Assembly: GCF_002160825.1 (NCBI RefSeq) | Contig: NZ_NFLI01000006.1 | Location: 62,001 to 126,000 of the forward strand | DNA length: 64,000 bases | Source: Lachnoclostridium sp. An131 | GTDB taxonomy: Bacteria > Bacillota > Clostridia > Lachnospirales > Lachnospiraceae | Direction of reading: 5' to 3' | Part shown: piece by piece, positions 52,168-63,492 of the stretch | How the letters are laid out: every line of letters begins with the position of its first letter | Position numbering within the stretch: position 1 is the first letter of the stretch | Notes under the pieces: model-generated | Database searches by the model: none | The model's input: the letters and a program-made list of their open reading frames with translations, nothing else | Told to the model about the DNA's origin: nothing | Program-made: the position numbers and the translations under genes

Positions 52168-53022
52168 TCATATTTTGCTTTTAATATACATAACATTTCC
52201 TTCTTTGCCGTCAAGTCTAAGCTGTGTTCCAGGACGGACAGCTTTCGCAAGGTAAATCTGTTCCCTGCAGGCAAGCGGCGCCTCTTTTACAGGAATGTGA
52301 TCATCCTTACCTGCCAGGATCTCTTCACATACGTCTATGACGTTATCAAGCAATTCTTTAGAGCTGGAGCATGTTCCATGGTTGCGGAGAATCCTGTCAT
52401 AACATGCTTCGTACGTTTTGACCTTTTTTAAGCTTCTCCTGTATTCCGTCACTGTGCTGGCACAGTCCTCGATCAGAAGAACTCCGACGCCGCATCCATC
52501 CCCAAATAAAATCGTTCTCTCCTCACGGAGCAGCAGCATAGACATTCCCTGTGTATGACCCGGCGTATGGATTGCCTCCACAGTCAGTCCTCCCAGATCA
52601 AAAATCTGTCCATCGCTCAGCGGAAGAGTCTCTTCCGGGTCAAACGCAGGGATCATCTCATCCCTGCTTACCGCAGAAATCTCTGCGCCTGTATATGCCG
52701 CATTCTGCCTGACATACTGCAGGCGCTTCCCGGCATCCGTATGCCTGCGCATCAGCGGCCGATCCGCAGGATGCAGATATACAGGAACGCCATAAAATTC
52801 AGCGGCTCCATTCACATGATCCAGGTGGCCGTGCGTCAGGATAATCAGATCGGCAGTTTTTAAAAACGAGGTGTAAATATATTCCTTCAGGCTTCCAATA
52901 CCTATCCCTGTATCCAGAAGAGCCGTTTTCTGATCTCCACTCAGCAGATAAACGGCGGTTCCTGATATATCTCTGATACGCAAAATTCTTTCCGATACCT
53001 GTTCGTGCGTAAAAAAATTCAT
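52168..53022 (-). CDS. MBL-fold metallo-hydrolase
   Basis: 284 residues. Metallo-beta-lactamase fold with the zinc motif ILTHGHLDHVNGAAEFYG (HxHxDH) near residue 60, then IHTPGHTQGMSMLLL and ILFGDGCGVGVLL. The N-terminus MNFFTHEQVSERILRIRDIS has no signal peptide. Substrates of the family range from thioesters to lactones; esters on a plant glycoside would fit the operon but this is inference. It is 20 bases after the GH1 gene. Confidence 0.88.
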   Translation of the reverse strand: MNFFTHEQVSERILRIRDISGTAVYLLSGDQKTALLDTGIGIGSLKEYIYTSFLKTADLIILTHGHLDHVNGAAEFYGVPVYLHPADRPLMRRHTDAGKRLQYVRQNAAYTGAEISAVSRDEMIPAFDPEETLPLSDGQIFDLGGLTVEAIHTPGHTQGMSMLLLREERTILFGDGCGVGVLLIEDCASTVTEYRRSLKKVKTYEACYDRILRNHGTCSSSKELLDNVIDVCEEILAGKDDHIPVKEAPLACREQIYLAKAVRPGTQLRLDGKEGNVMYIKSKI

Positions 53023-53042
53023 CGCGCCCTCCTGTGTCTGCG

Positions 53043-56373
<3,331 letters not shown>

Positions 56374-56395
56374 TCAATGCTGCCCTCTTTTTTAT

Positions 56396-56489
56396 AAAAA
56401 ACCCGGACGGCCATGAGGAAACACGATAAGCAGCCTGTGCTTACAGTTTCCTGACCGTTCGGGTTTTGCCGCCTGAAACGTAACAATCC
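56396..56489 (-). promoter_or_regulatory. RAT element and terminator ahead of the PTS gene
   Basis: Minus strand: GGATTGTTACGTTTCAGGCG with GGCAAAACC (56462-56489) is a ribonucleic antiterminator target; it overlaps a terminator with AAAACCCGAACGG...CCGTCCGGGTTTTTT (56396-56466). Binding of LicT would keep transcription going into the PTS-GH1 operon. Confidence 0.85.
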
Positions 56490-56499
56490 TTCCGTCTCT

Positions 56500-57336
56500 T
56501 TATTTTTTTTCCCGTTTTGTCACACGGTAAATATGAATCGTCAGATATATCAGCTCCTCATCACTAACCGGGACTCCCTGCTTCTCCTCGACGTACGCCG
56601 CAATCTGCTTTGCGCATCTGTATTCTCTGGGATAGCGTTCTTTGAGCACATGGTTAAAGTTTTCATCCTCTGTCTCGTAACACTCTCCCCTGATCAGACG
56701 GTGCAGAAAAAATTTCAGATGGGTCACCAGACGCTCATAGGAGAGAGAATCTTCATCGAACTGCACATCAAACGTATAACGGATAATATTCAGCATATTT
56801 TTCAGCATCACCGGAGCATCCATGGTATCTGTCAGATTTCCGTCTATTTCCGCATTAATTACATGCAGTGCCAGAAACCCTGCTTCATCCTCTGGAAGCT
56901 GCACGCCCAGCTCCTTCCAGACTATCTCAAGTCCCTTTCTCCCAACCGAATATTCCTGAGGATAGAAATTTTTGATTTCCCACAGAAAAGCGTTCTCAAA
57001 CGTATACCCTTTTTTCTGCCTTTCCAACGCGTAATTCAGATGATCTGTCAGCGTAATGTAAATATTCTTTCCCAGTTCGCAGTGGAGCTGCTCCTGCGCA
57101 TAGGTAATAATTTTTTCCGCAGTCAGAATCGTCTCATAGGACATATCCTCGACCAGCTTTTCAAATTTGCTGCCTGCACTGCCGGAGAACCGAAATATCT
57201 TTTGAATCTTTTCTTCTTCGAGTTCATCATTTTCTCTTTTTCGAAATCCGATTCCCCGCCCCATAACCACAATCTCTATGCCGTTATTATCAACAGAGCT
57301 GGCAACATTATTATTGATTACTTTTGTAATCTTCAC
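56500..57336 (-). CDS. licT: BglG/LicT-family antiterminator
   Basis: 278 residues from the GTG at 57334-57336, which follows GGAGGG; a longer open frame lacks a ribosome site. RNA-binding domain (about 1-55): KITKVINNNVASSVDNNGIE. Two PTS regulation domains follow: PRD1 (about 65-165, with DHLNYALERQKKG) and PRD2 (about 170-278, with GFLALHVINAEI and LIRGECYETEDENFN). It responds to PTS phosphorylation and prevents termination at the RAT sites on either side of its own gene. Confidence 0.9.
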   Translation of the reverse strand: MKITKVINNNVASSVDNNGIEIVVMGRGIGFRKRENDELEEEKIQKIFRFSGSAGSKFEKLVEDMSYETILTAEKIITYAQEQLHCELGKNIYITLTDHLNYALERQKKGYTFENAFLWEIKNFYPQEYSVGRKGLEIVWKELGVQLPEDEAGFLALHVINAEIDGNLTDTMDAPVMLKNMLNIIRYTFDVQFDEDSLSYERLVTHLKFFLHRLIRGECYETEDENFNHVLKERYPREYRCAKQIAAYVEEKQGVPVSDEELIYLTIHIYRVTKREKK

Positions 57337-57380
57337 GACAGCCACCCTCCAAAAAAGTTGCGTCTTACATTTCCGAAAAT

Positions 57381-57470
57381 AAAAAAACTGAATCATAATA
57401 TCATGACATACGGAATCTCCATATGCCAGATATACAACTCAGTTTTGCCTCCGAAAAGTAACAATCTATC
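57381..57470 (-). promoter_or_regulatory. RAT element and terminator in the licT leader
   Basis: Minus strand: ATAGATTGTTACTTTTCGG with AGGCAAAACT (57441-57470) overlapping a terminator AAAACTGAG...TTCAGTTTTTTT (57381-57446). It sits ahead of licT, so the regulator controls its own expression. Confidence 0.85.
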
Positions 57471-57509
57471 CGTCGTACTTACATATAATTATATAGTTTT
57501 TTTGCACTT

Positions 57510-57539
57510 ATTAAAACACATTCAGGTATGCATTGTCAA
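57510..57539 (-). promoter_or_regulatory. Promoter of licT and the beta-glucoside operon
   Basis: Minus-strand TTGACA (57534-57539), 18-base spacer and TTTAAT (57510-57515), about 40 bases upstream of the first RAT. Confidence 0.6.
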
Positions 57540-57594
57540 CCTGTTTTTTGTTTATTTTCAGCTATTTCTTTACTCCAAGTTACGATTCGCATCC

Positions 57595-57657
57595 GATTCA
57601 GGCATGGGAACAGATATGTCGTGCTGGCACGTAAGCATCTGTTTCCATGTCTGAATC
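57595..57657. repeat. 63-bp imperfect palindrome
   Basis: Arms of about 30 bases (GATTCAGGCATGGGAACAGAT, then CGTGC, and their complement with five or so mismatches) meet at TG. It stands in the 622-base gap 57337-57958, beyond the licT leader; the rest of that gap shows no gene I can support. Confidence 0.7.
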
Positions 57658-57958
57658 AGGACTGTGAATAATAATTACTCCAACTGTGCCCATGTCCTCT
57701 TATCATGAAAATTTTGTATCGTTTTTCTGGCTCATTTCAGCTCTTTTGGACTGCCTGTGTGCTCACTGGCGAATCTTCATCACCCTCAATCCGATAGGTC
57801 ATATCAAATATCTTTTCCCAGCTTTTCAGTTTCTGCGTCTCGGAACACTTTTCTCTTCTGCCATCTTCTGAAAATTTGAGCGGAGACTCCCTGCCTCCAT
57901 CATTTTCTTATACGCTTCTCAATGCTGTATCGTCCATAAGATCATCCATGCCGCCCCT

Positions 57959-59476
57959 TTACTTCAAGATCATCCATATACCATTTTTATTTGCTCCTTC
58001 GCGCCGTATAAAACCGTTTGTTTTCAGTTTTCTAATTGCCCGGCGAATGGTAGACTCAGAAATACCTAACTGTGAAACCAGTTGTGCCACGGTTAAATAA
58101 GGCTTTTGCTGAATGGCTTCTAAAACCATCCTGTCATTCGCATTGAATTTTCCTATATTCCCGTCGCTTATCCTGTCATTTATCCTGTCATTTATCCTGT
58201 CATTTTGACTATCATCCAACTCTTTCTTCACAAAATCCGGATGGAAGAAAAGAGTAGTCGCAAAGTACGTACGCTCCTCATCCGTTTCAAATAACGGCTC
58301 CGGGGAGCCATTATTGTGCAGTGCATTGCAAATCTTACGGAATCCGGTATTGCGTCCTTCTGTTAAATGCATTTCCTTCAAAAATTCACCAATCCGGCGG
58401 TTACGGTACCGACGGCTGAACACGCGATACTCCCTCAGTCCTTCCTGACTAATGGACCGGTCCGCACCAGGATGACTGACAATAATCATTCGATCCGGCT
58501 CTACTCGTACCTCGATCGGTTCCCGTACGTCATATCCCTTATGATAGACAGCGTTCGAGAGAGCTTCCTCCACAGCCGCAAACGGAATATTGAAAAATCT
58601 TCTGGCTTCCGCTATGCCGTCTACTTTGATGACCTGCTCCTGTATGATACTGTTCTTGATATATAACAGCGCTTCCCGAAGCTGTTGATGAAGCGGTCCT
58701 TTGAACGTCTTTTCCCGAATCCGATCTCCAGTATCGTCTGGAAACTCTACCACATCAATCTGAGCATAGGGGAAGAAGCGTTCCGGTTCCAGGCTGAAGA
58801 ACATTAAACCTACGTTTTTGGGTTTTGTATATTCCGGCAGGGCACTGATGATATTCATGCTTTTGCACAGATCCACAAAATCCATACTCTCCGACTCCTG
58901 ATATAAAGAGCTTCCGATTTCCTTCAGATAACTTTGAATCAGTGTGATATTCAGGTCCGCCAGCTCTGCCTCGTGGTTGACACGATCATCAAAGGGAATA
59001 TTGTTAGCCAGGTTATACAAATCCCTCTTTTCTGCTTCAGACGGAACGATAGTGCTGGCCATTTTGCGAATATAATAAATTCTTTCTCTATTATCCTTAC
59101 TCATATTCTTTGGCGCGGAATACGGTCTGGAATTTCCCCCTGGCGCCCACACCACAATAAACTTTTTCCCCTCATAATCTGCCACTTCCACAATAGGAAG
59201 GTACTCCGGCTGAAGCAGTTTACATTTATTGAGCATGTCCTTAAGATAACCATCAATTTTTTCTGCCGGCACACCCTGCAGCGGATACTCAGGCCGTCCA
59301 TTCTTCTCCCGGACACCGATTACAAGGTAACCGCCGCCCCAGTTATCTATATCATTTGCAAAAGCGCAGATGGTTTTCAACGAAGCATCTGCATCCCATG
59401 TTTCTTTAAATTCAATTCTTGCCCACTCTACTACATTTCCAGAAAGCAGGGTCTTTATATTGGTTGGCACCGCCAT
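57959..59476 (-). CDS. AlbA_2/Schlafen-type ATP-binding regulator
   Basis: 505 residues. N-terminal AlbA_2 (Schlafen-like) nucleic-acid-binding domain (about 12-130: WARIEFKETWDADASLKTIC, GGGYLVIGVREKNGRPEY). A central HATPase_c_4-type region (about 260-400: AVEEALSNAVYHKGYDVREP, GRNTGFRKICNALHNNG) follows. The C-terminus has a tandem NDRI repeat (about 428-445) and a winged helix (LTVAQLVSQLGISESTIRRA, KLKTNGFIRREG). These proteins are common in bacterial accessory regions; role unknown. It is the last gene before the right island boundary. Confidence 0.85.
   Translation of the reverse strand: MAVPTNIKTLLSGNVVEWARIEFKETWDADASLKTICAFANDIDNWGGGYLVIGVREKNGRPEYPLQGVPAEKIDGYLKDMLNKCKLLQPEYLPIVEVADYEGKKFIVVWAPGGNSRPYSAPKNMSKDNRERIYYIRKMASTIVPSEAEKRDLYNLANNIPFDDRVNHEAELADLNITLIQSYLKEIGSSLYQESESMDFVDLCKSMNIISALPEYTKPKNVGLMFFSLEPERFFPYAQIDVVEFPDDTGDRIREKTFKGPLHQQLREALLYIKNSIIQEQVIKVDGIAEARRFFNIPFAAVEEALSNAVYHKGYDVREPIEVRVEPDRMIIVSHPGADRSISQEGLREYRVFSRRYRNRRIGEFLKEMHLTEGRNTGFRKICNALHNNGSPEPLFETDEERTYFATTLFFHPDFVKKELDDSQNDRINDRINDRISDGNIGKFNANDRMVLEAIQQKPYLTVAQLVSQLGISESTIRRAIRKLKTNGFIRREGANKNGIWMILK
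58153..58204 (-). repeat. 12-bp tandem repeat inside the AlbA_2 gene
   Basis: A unit like TTATCCTGTCAT (plus strand) recurs about four times in a row and encodes the NDRI repeats of the preceding protein. Copy number could vary by slippage, in frame because the unit is 12 bases. Confidence 0.75.
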
Positions 59477-59753
59477 TCCATTACCTCCTCATTATTCGGC
59501 ATTACCTTTATGTTAAGCTTCAGTATATTTGTTCTATTTCATATCTGTAGCATCTTTCTCTTTCTGCTCATATTATATTCAGAATTCGGAACCTCAGCAA
59601 GAAGATCTTGCTTTTCACATCCTCTCCTTTAATACTTCTGCACAGAAATGTCTGCAAAGATATACAGATGCGGCATTAATGTACCACAGCATTTATCAAT
59701 ATTTTTAAACGAGGTAAATCCCGTGTTCAGGACTTCCTCCTATAATTTTTAGT

Positions 59754-59794
59754 TTTGATTACCTTTTTGCCAAAGGTAATCAAACGTAATCAAA
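59754..59794. repeat. 13-bp inverted repeat plus half-site next to the right boundary
   Basis: TTTGATTACCTTT (59754-59766) and AAAGGTAATCAAA (59772-59784) are perfect complements around five bases; GTAATCAAA recurs at 59786-59794. Position 47 bases from the right repeat suits an arm-type recombinase or excisionase site. This and the att repeat are what I see in the gap 59477-60094. Confidence 0.5.
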
Positions 59795-59840
59795 TAGAAA
59801 TCGCCAGAGCCCTTGATTTTACTGGGTTTTTAGCGTTTCA

Positions 59841-59869
59841 GAGGCGGGTTCGATTCCCGTTATCTGCTT
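59841..59869 (+). repeat. attR-like repeat (copy of tRNA-Gly 3' end)
   Basis: Identical over 29 bases to 30181-30209, but not preceded by the tRNA 5' half. The sequence diverges right after TATCTGCTT, so this is the outer edge of the island. Confidence 0.85.
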
Positions 59870-59881
59870 TGAACTACTTTT

Positions 59882-59916
59882 AAAGAATCCCGTATTTACG
59901 GGGTTCTTTCTTATTT
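59882..59916 (+). terminator. Terminator beyond the right boundary
   Basis: AAAGAATCCCGT pairs with ACGGGGTTCTTT, then TCTTATTTTTA. Before the island inserted, this would have been the native terminator of tRNA-Gly. Confidence 0.65.
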
Positions 59917-60094
59917 TTACCCTTAATTGGCAAGGGCATATTCGGTCAGAACAAGGCTGAATTTTTTCATGCTGATCCCCACTTTATCCCAGGAAAGCTT
60001 CAAATGTATTAAGACACTGTTGTTCCAACAAAGACGCCGGACAATTTTAGCTACACAGATGCAACAGAAAGGAACCAACTATGAATAAAATACC

Positions 60095-60277
60095 ATGAAG
60101 AAACTAATCACTGAAGAATTCCAGAAAAGAATCTGCAATTATGCACCTGCGGACAGCATCAGGAGCATTAACCGCCAGATAGCAAGTCTCCAGCGGCAGA
60201 TAAAAATCAGCCAGAACAAAGACCTGACCGCCTCTGTTCCGGCTTTAAAGGAGAAGAACTATCTTTATAACAGATAA
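60095..60277 (+). CDS. Small hypothetical ORF
   Basis: 60 residues, MKKLITEEFQKRICNYAPAD, then SIRSINRQIASLQRQIKISQ, mostly helical. Its ATG overlaps the stop of a five-codon ORF (ATGAATAAAATACCATGA) that has a ribosome-like GAAAGGAAC ahead of it. No family recognised. It may be a remnant left by the island or chance. Confidence 0.3.
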   Translation: MKKLITEEFQKRICNYAPADSIRSINRQIASLQRQIKISQNKDLTASVPALKEKNYLYNR

Positions 60278-60306
60278 TAAAATGAATGCTTTTGTCTATA
60301 TCAAAT

Positions 60307-61062
60307 CTATGCCTGCATCCCGCAGATTTTCTCTGCCGCCCGGTCCATCACACTGCTCTCCCAAACCAGCTTCCGGCCAAGCAGCGCTGCCGCCGTAAGT
60401 TCCGGCTCTGCAGGCAGAACCGCAAGAATCCTTTGAGAATTCTGGATTGCCTGCGTCAGCACCTCCCTGCTTGTTTCATCAGTCTTGTTCAGCACATAAT
60501 ATACCGGCTTCTGAAGCTTCTCCCCCAGCTCCCGGATCTTTGCCGCAAGCTGGACTGATTCATAGGAAGGATCGCAGACCATCAGAATCAAATCCACCTC
60601 ATCGTCCAGACCGCGCCCGAAATGTTCAATTCCGGCCTCCATGTCCAGAATGGCGATCTGGTTTTCCTCAAGCCGCAGATTACTGACAAACTGCTTCATC
60701 ACCGTCCCCATGGCACAGGCGCAGCCTTCGTTCGCCTGATGAATCTTCCCGCTTACCATCAGCTTTATCCCATGCTTCTCCGTGTAATAATCCTCCGGAA
60801 TATCACCGATCCTCCACTGCCCCTCAAAAAACTGATGTGTAAAATTAGAAATCATCATATTATTCAGGACTTCCTCTTTTCCTCCAAAAAACCCGGTAAA
60901 TTCCTCCGGATTTTCCATGCCAAGATGACGGTGCAGCCCGTAATTGGATTCATCAGAATCGATGATCAGAACCTCTTTTCCGGCCGCTGCAAGCCTTTCC
61001 GCCAGCAGCGCTACAATAGTGCTCTTCCCGCTTCCGCCTTTTCCACAAACAGATATTTTCAC
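60307..61062 (-). CDS. CooC-like nickel/metallocofactor ATPase, copy 1
   Basis: 251 residues. Deviant Walker A KISVCGKGGSGKSTIVALLA, switch I IIDSDESNYGLHRHLG and a CxC pair in ANEGCACAMGTVMKQF, the metal-binding signature of CooC. The later DMEAGIEHFGRGLDDEVDLI is the switch II region. CooC ATPases load nickel into carbon monoxide dehydrogenase in the cytoplasm. No CODH gene is in the window. It overlaps the zinc-ribbon gene by four bases and is last in the leftward operon. Confidence 0.85.
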   Translation of the reverse strand: MKISVCGKGGSGKSTIVALLAERLAAAGKEVLIIDSDESNYGLHRHLGMENPEEFTGFFGGKEEVLNNMMISNFTHQFFEGQWRIGDIPEDYYTEKHGIKLMVSGKIHQANEGCACAMGTVMKQFVSNLRLEENQIAILDMEAGIEHFGRGLDDEVDLILMVCDPSYESVQLAAKIRELGEKLQKPVYYVLNKTDETSREVLTQAIQNSQRILAVLPAEPELTAAALLGRKLVWESSVMDRAAEKICGMQA

Positions 61063-61259
61063 TTTGACACCTCCTCAAGATACAGGGACAGATGTACATC
61101 GCCCGGAATCACACAGCCGCACTGCTCACAGACGCTGTCTCCCACAGTCAGTCCGTCCCTCTCAAATACTTCTATCACGCCCCCGCACTTTGGGCAGTCA
61201 ATCTCTTCAATCGTCGTCATGCCGCGCGCTTCCTGGCATCCGGATAAAATATCACTCAT
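61059..61259 (-). CDS. Small zinc-ribbon protein
   Basis: 66 residues from ATG 61257-61259 (MSDILSGCQEARG); an internal ATG at residue 14 is also possible. Four cysteines in CPKCGGVIEVFERDG and CEQCGCVIPGD form a zinc ribbon. Its start overlaps the end of the frameshifted DUF3786-like frame (ATGA) and its stop overlaps the CooC-like gene. Function unknown; the coupling suggests a partner of the two. Confidence 0.75.
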   Translation of the reverse strand: MSDILSGCQEARGMTTIEEIDCPKCGGVIEVFERDGLTVGDSVCEQCGCVIPGDVHLSLYLEEVSK

Positions 61260-61785
61260 TTTTGCACCTGCTTTCCAACCTTTTTCATATAATCCATTAC
61301 AATGTCTCCCACATAAGCCACATCCTCTGCGGAAAATGCCGCAGGGAAATTATCCGAAAAGAGAATCTGGGCGGAAGGCGGGTCCCGAAGCTTCTCGCCA
61401 GCCGGGAAATACATCTGCCCTGAAACTGACGGTAATATACCTCGCCCCAGGGGAGGTCATGGTAGGAAATCAGCTTCCCGGAGCTCATCACCGGGTTCCC
61501 GTCCAGAAGATACCGGAGCAGCAGAATCTGAGCGTCTATGTTTTCCTCCAGCATATAGATGCCGTTTCCCTGCTCCTGGTGGCTGATTTGAAATCCCGGA
61601 TGTGTCACCTGATAGAGCACTCCCATAAACCGAATCAGGAATGCCTGCTCCTTCTCATGAAAGGTAAGACCGGAGCTTTCGCTTATTACCTTGGGAGAGG
61701 TTTCCTGATACCGCTTCAGGTAATGACGGTATGGCTGCTGTGTCAGGTTATCCTTCGCATATTCCAGTTTCATGTTTGATACCAC
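61257..61785 (-). pseudogene. DUF3786-like gene with a frameshift
   Basis: The frame from 61785 reads MKLEYAKDNLTQQPYRHYLK from an internal Met, then FHEKEQAFLIRFMGVLYQVT and DLPWGEVYYRQFQGR, resembling DUF3786. At about 61418-61420 (a CCC run) the meaningful frame shifts by one base: after it the other frame reads GQMYFPAGEKLRDPPSAQIL, then FSDNFPAAFSAEDVAYVGDI and VMDYMKKVGKQVQK, ending in TGA inside the ATGA of the next gene. Without the shift the protein would be about 175 residues and coupled to the zinc-ribbon gene. Real mutation or assembly error are both possible. Confidence 0.7.
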
Positions 61786-61832
61786 CTTTCCTTTTTTCTT
61801 TCCAGTTTAGTTCTTTTGGCTGTCCCTCCAAA

Positions 61833-62603
61833 TTACAGCCCCAGCTTTTCCACAATCTCCTGAAGGGCTTTCCGCACCGGAGAATCTGCAGGAAGCTGTA
61901 CAATGGGCTTTCCATCGCAGTCAAATCGGTAAATCATATCGTCGTGGGGAACTACTCCAAGAAGCTCCAGGTTCTGATTTTGTATCTCTTCCAGCGTTCC
62001 GGCGTCTAGCTTTCCATCCGGAGCCCGGTTGATGATCAGTCCCACCTTCTTCGGCTTAAAATTCAGTTCCTTCATCAGAGCGGCGATCCGGCCGGCCGCC
62101 TGCACGCCCCTCCGGGAACAGTCGCTGACCAGAATCGCGATCTCCATCATCGGCAAAATCCCGCGGCTCACATGCTCCATTCCAGCCTCATTGTCTACGA
62201 CCACATAGGGATAATGGCTCTGCAGCTTCTGAATCTGCGTCTGAACCAGGCCGTTTACGAAGCAGTAGCAGCCCTGCCCCTGGCTGCGCCCCATAGCCAT
62301 CAAATCAAAGTCATCCTCTTCTGTAAGAGCGTCCGTCAGGCGCGCTTCCAGATAATCCTTTTTCGTCACGCCGGCGGGAATCTTGTAGCGACTGTCAGCC
62401 CCTGCGCGCTCGATCTCCTCCCGGAGCTCCCCCAGGGTGATGCCCGCTTCCACGCCAAGAACCTCATTGAGATTTGAGTTGGCGTCCGCGTCCACGGCCA
62501 GAACCGGCTTCTTCCCGCTCTGACAGAGATACTGAATCAAAAGGCCTGTCAGTGTAGTCTTTCCCACACCGCCCTTTCCGGCTACCGCAATCACATGTCC
62601 CAT
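61833..62603 (-). CDS. CooC-like metallocofactor ATPase, copy 2
   Basis: 256 residues from ATG 62601-62603; the open frame reaches further but MGHVIAVAGKGGVGKTTLTG is the natural start. Walker A AGKGGVGKTT, DADANSNLNEVLG (switch I), QGCYCFVNGLVQTQ with the CxC pair, and VVDNEAGMEHVSRGILPMME (switch II). It differs from copy 1 enough that the two probably serve different targets or form a pair. It lies 47 bases before the DUF3786-like gene. Confidence 0.88.
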   Translation of the reverse strand: MGHVIAVAGKGGVGKTTLTGLLIQYLCQSGKKPVLAVDADANSNLNEVLGVEAGITLGELREEIERAGADSRYKIPAGVTKKDYLEARLTDALTEEDDFDLMAMGRSQGQGCYCFVNGLVQTQIQKLQSHYPYVVVDNEAGMEHVSRGILPMMEIAILVSDCSRRGVQAAGRIAALMKELNFKPKKVGLIINRAPDGKLDAGTLEEIQNQNLELLGVVPHDDMIYRFDCDGKPIVQLPADSPVRKALQEIVEKLGL

Positions 62604-62764
62604 ACATCCTTCATCCTTTCCTGTGCCAAATCTGCATTTCCGTGCTTCCGGCAATAATCAGGCCGCCGTCCGTACCGGCTTCCAAGACTCCACAGCGTCA
62701 TAGCTCCACAGCCGCAGTGCAGACAGCCATCCTTATACACGGTGTTCTTTTTATGAACAATATG

Positions 62765-62792
62765 TTGATTTTCTTTTCAAATTGATTATAAT
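62765..62792 (+). promoter_or_regulatory. Promoter of the TetR-type gene
   Basis: TTGATT (62765-62770), 16-base spacer, TATAAT (62787-62792). Confidence 0.65.
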
Positions 62793-62837
62793 AAAAGTAT
62801 CAGAAAATACAATCATCAATCCAAAGCTGTCTGTATG

Positions 62838-62870
62838 TTTCTGAACAGTTTTTCGTGTTCTGTTCAGAAA
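62838..62870. promoter_or_regulatory. Inverted repeat, likely TetR operator
   Basis: TTTCTGAACAG and CTGTTCAGAAA are perfect 11-base complements around an 11-base spacer, between the promoter and the TetR start. A weaker TGTTC/GAACA pair lies at 62746-62758 nearer to the CooC side. Confidence 0.65.
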
Positions 62871-62883
62871 ATCCAATAGAAAG

Positions 62884-63492
62884 ATGAGGAAAATTCATAT
62901 GTCAGAAAAGACGCAAAAGGAAGACCGGAGGACGCGTTACACCCGCCAGGTCATAAAAGAAGCATTTTTAAAGCTCCTGGAAGAAAAGGAATATCCCAAA
63001 ATTACGGTCACAGAGATCTGCAGGCTTGCGGAAATCAACCGGGGAACCTTTTATCTGCACTATTACGATACTGCTGATGTGCTGGACGATATCCTGAATG
63101 AGATTCTGAAAGAAACCACCAGCGTCATCGATCACGTATTCTGCCCTGCAAGAACCTCCGGGAGCTGCTCCTATCCCTTCTGCGATCACCTGCACAGCAG
63201 CGACCACTATCAGGCGCTCTTTCTCGACGACACAATATCCGCGCAGGTCATAGAAAAAATGGCGGAGACGACGAAAGAAGACTACGTGACCTGGCTGATG
63301 TCACACAGTCTCCTTACCTTTGAAGAGGCCGAAGCCATCTTTTATTTTCAGATGAACGGCTGCCTGGCCATCAATAAAGTCATGCTGCGCAATCACTGCT
63401 CCGATTGGGAAAAGATACAGCGGGCCATCGATCAGTTTATCCGCGCGGGGCTGGAATCCTTCCTCATTCGGGATCAGAGAGATGAGCTGTAG
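62884..63492 (+). CDS. TetR-family transcriptional regulator
   Basis: 202 residues. The N-terminal DNA-binding domain (about 12-65) reads RRTRYTRQVIKEAFLKLLEE and ITVTEICRLAEINRGTFYLH then YY. The C-terminal ligand domain has SCSYPFCDHLHSSDHY with Cys and His residues. It is divergent from the CooC/DUF3786 operon and faces its own palindrome, so it probably represses itself and the neighbours. Its 3' end overlaps the converging DUF3786-like gene by 29 bases. Confidence 0.88.
   Translation: MRKIHMSEKTQKEDRRTRYTRQVIKEAFLKLLEEKEYPKITVTEICRLAEINRGTFYLHYYDTADVLDDILNEILKETTSVIDHVFCPARTSGSCSYPFCDHLHSSDHYQALFLDDTISAQVIEKMAETTKEDYVTWLMSHSLLTFEEAEAIFYFQMNGCLAINKVMLRNHCSDWEKIQRAIDQFIRAGLESFLIRDQRDEL

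Noticed and set aside
57686-58100. Small plus-strand frames right of the palindrome
   Set aside because: No ribosome sites or family resemblance; partly antisense to the AlbA_2-type gene.
58153-58204. CRISPR-like short repeats
   Set aside because: Units of 12 bases are contiguous with no spacers and lie within a coding frame.
59841-59869. Second tRNA-Gly
   Set aside because: Only the T-arm and acceptor 3' strand are present; no D-arm or anticodon arm precedes it. It is an att repeat.
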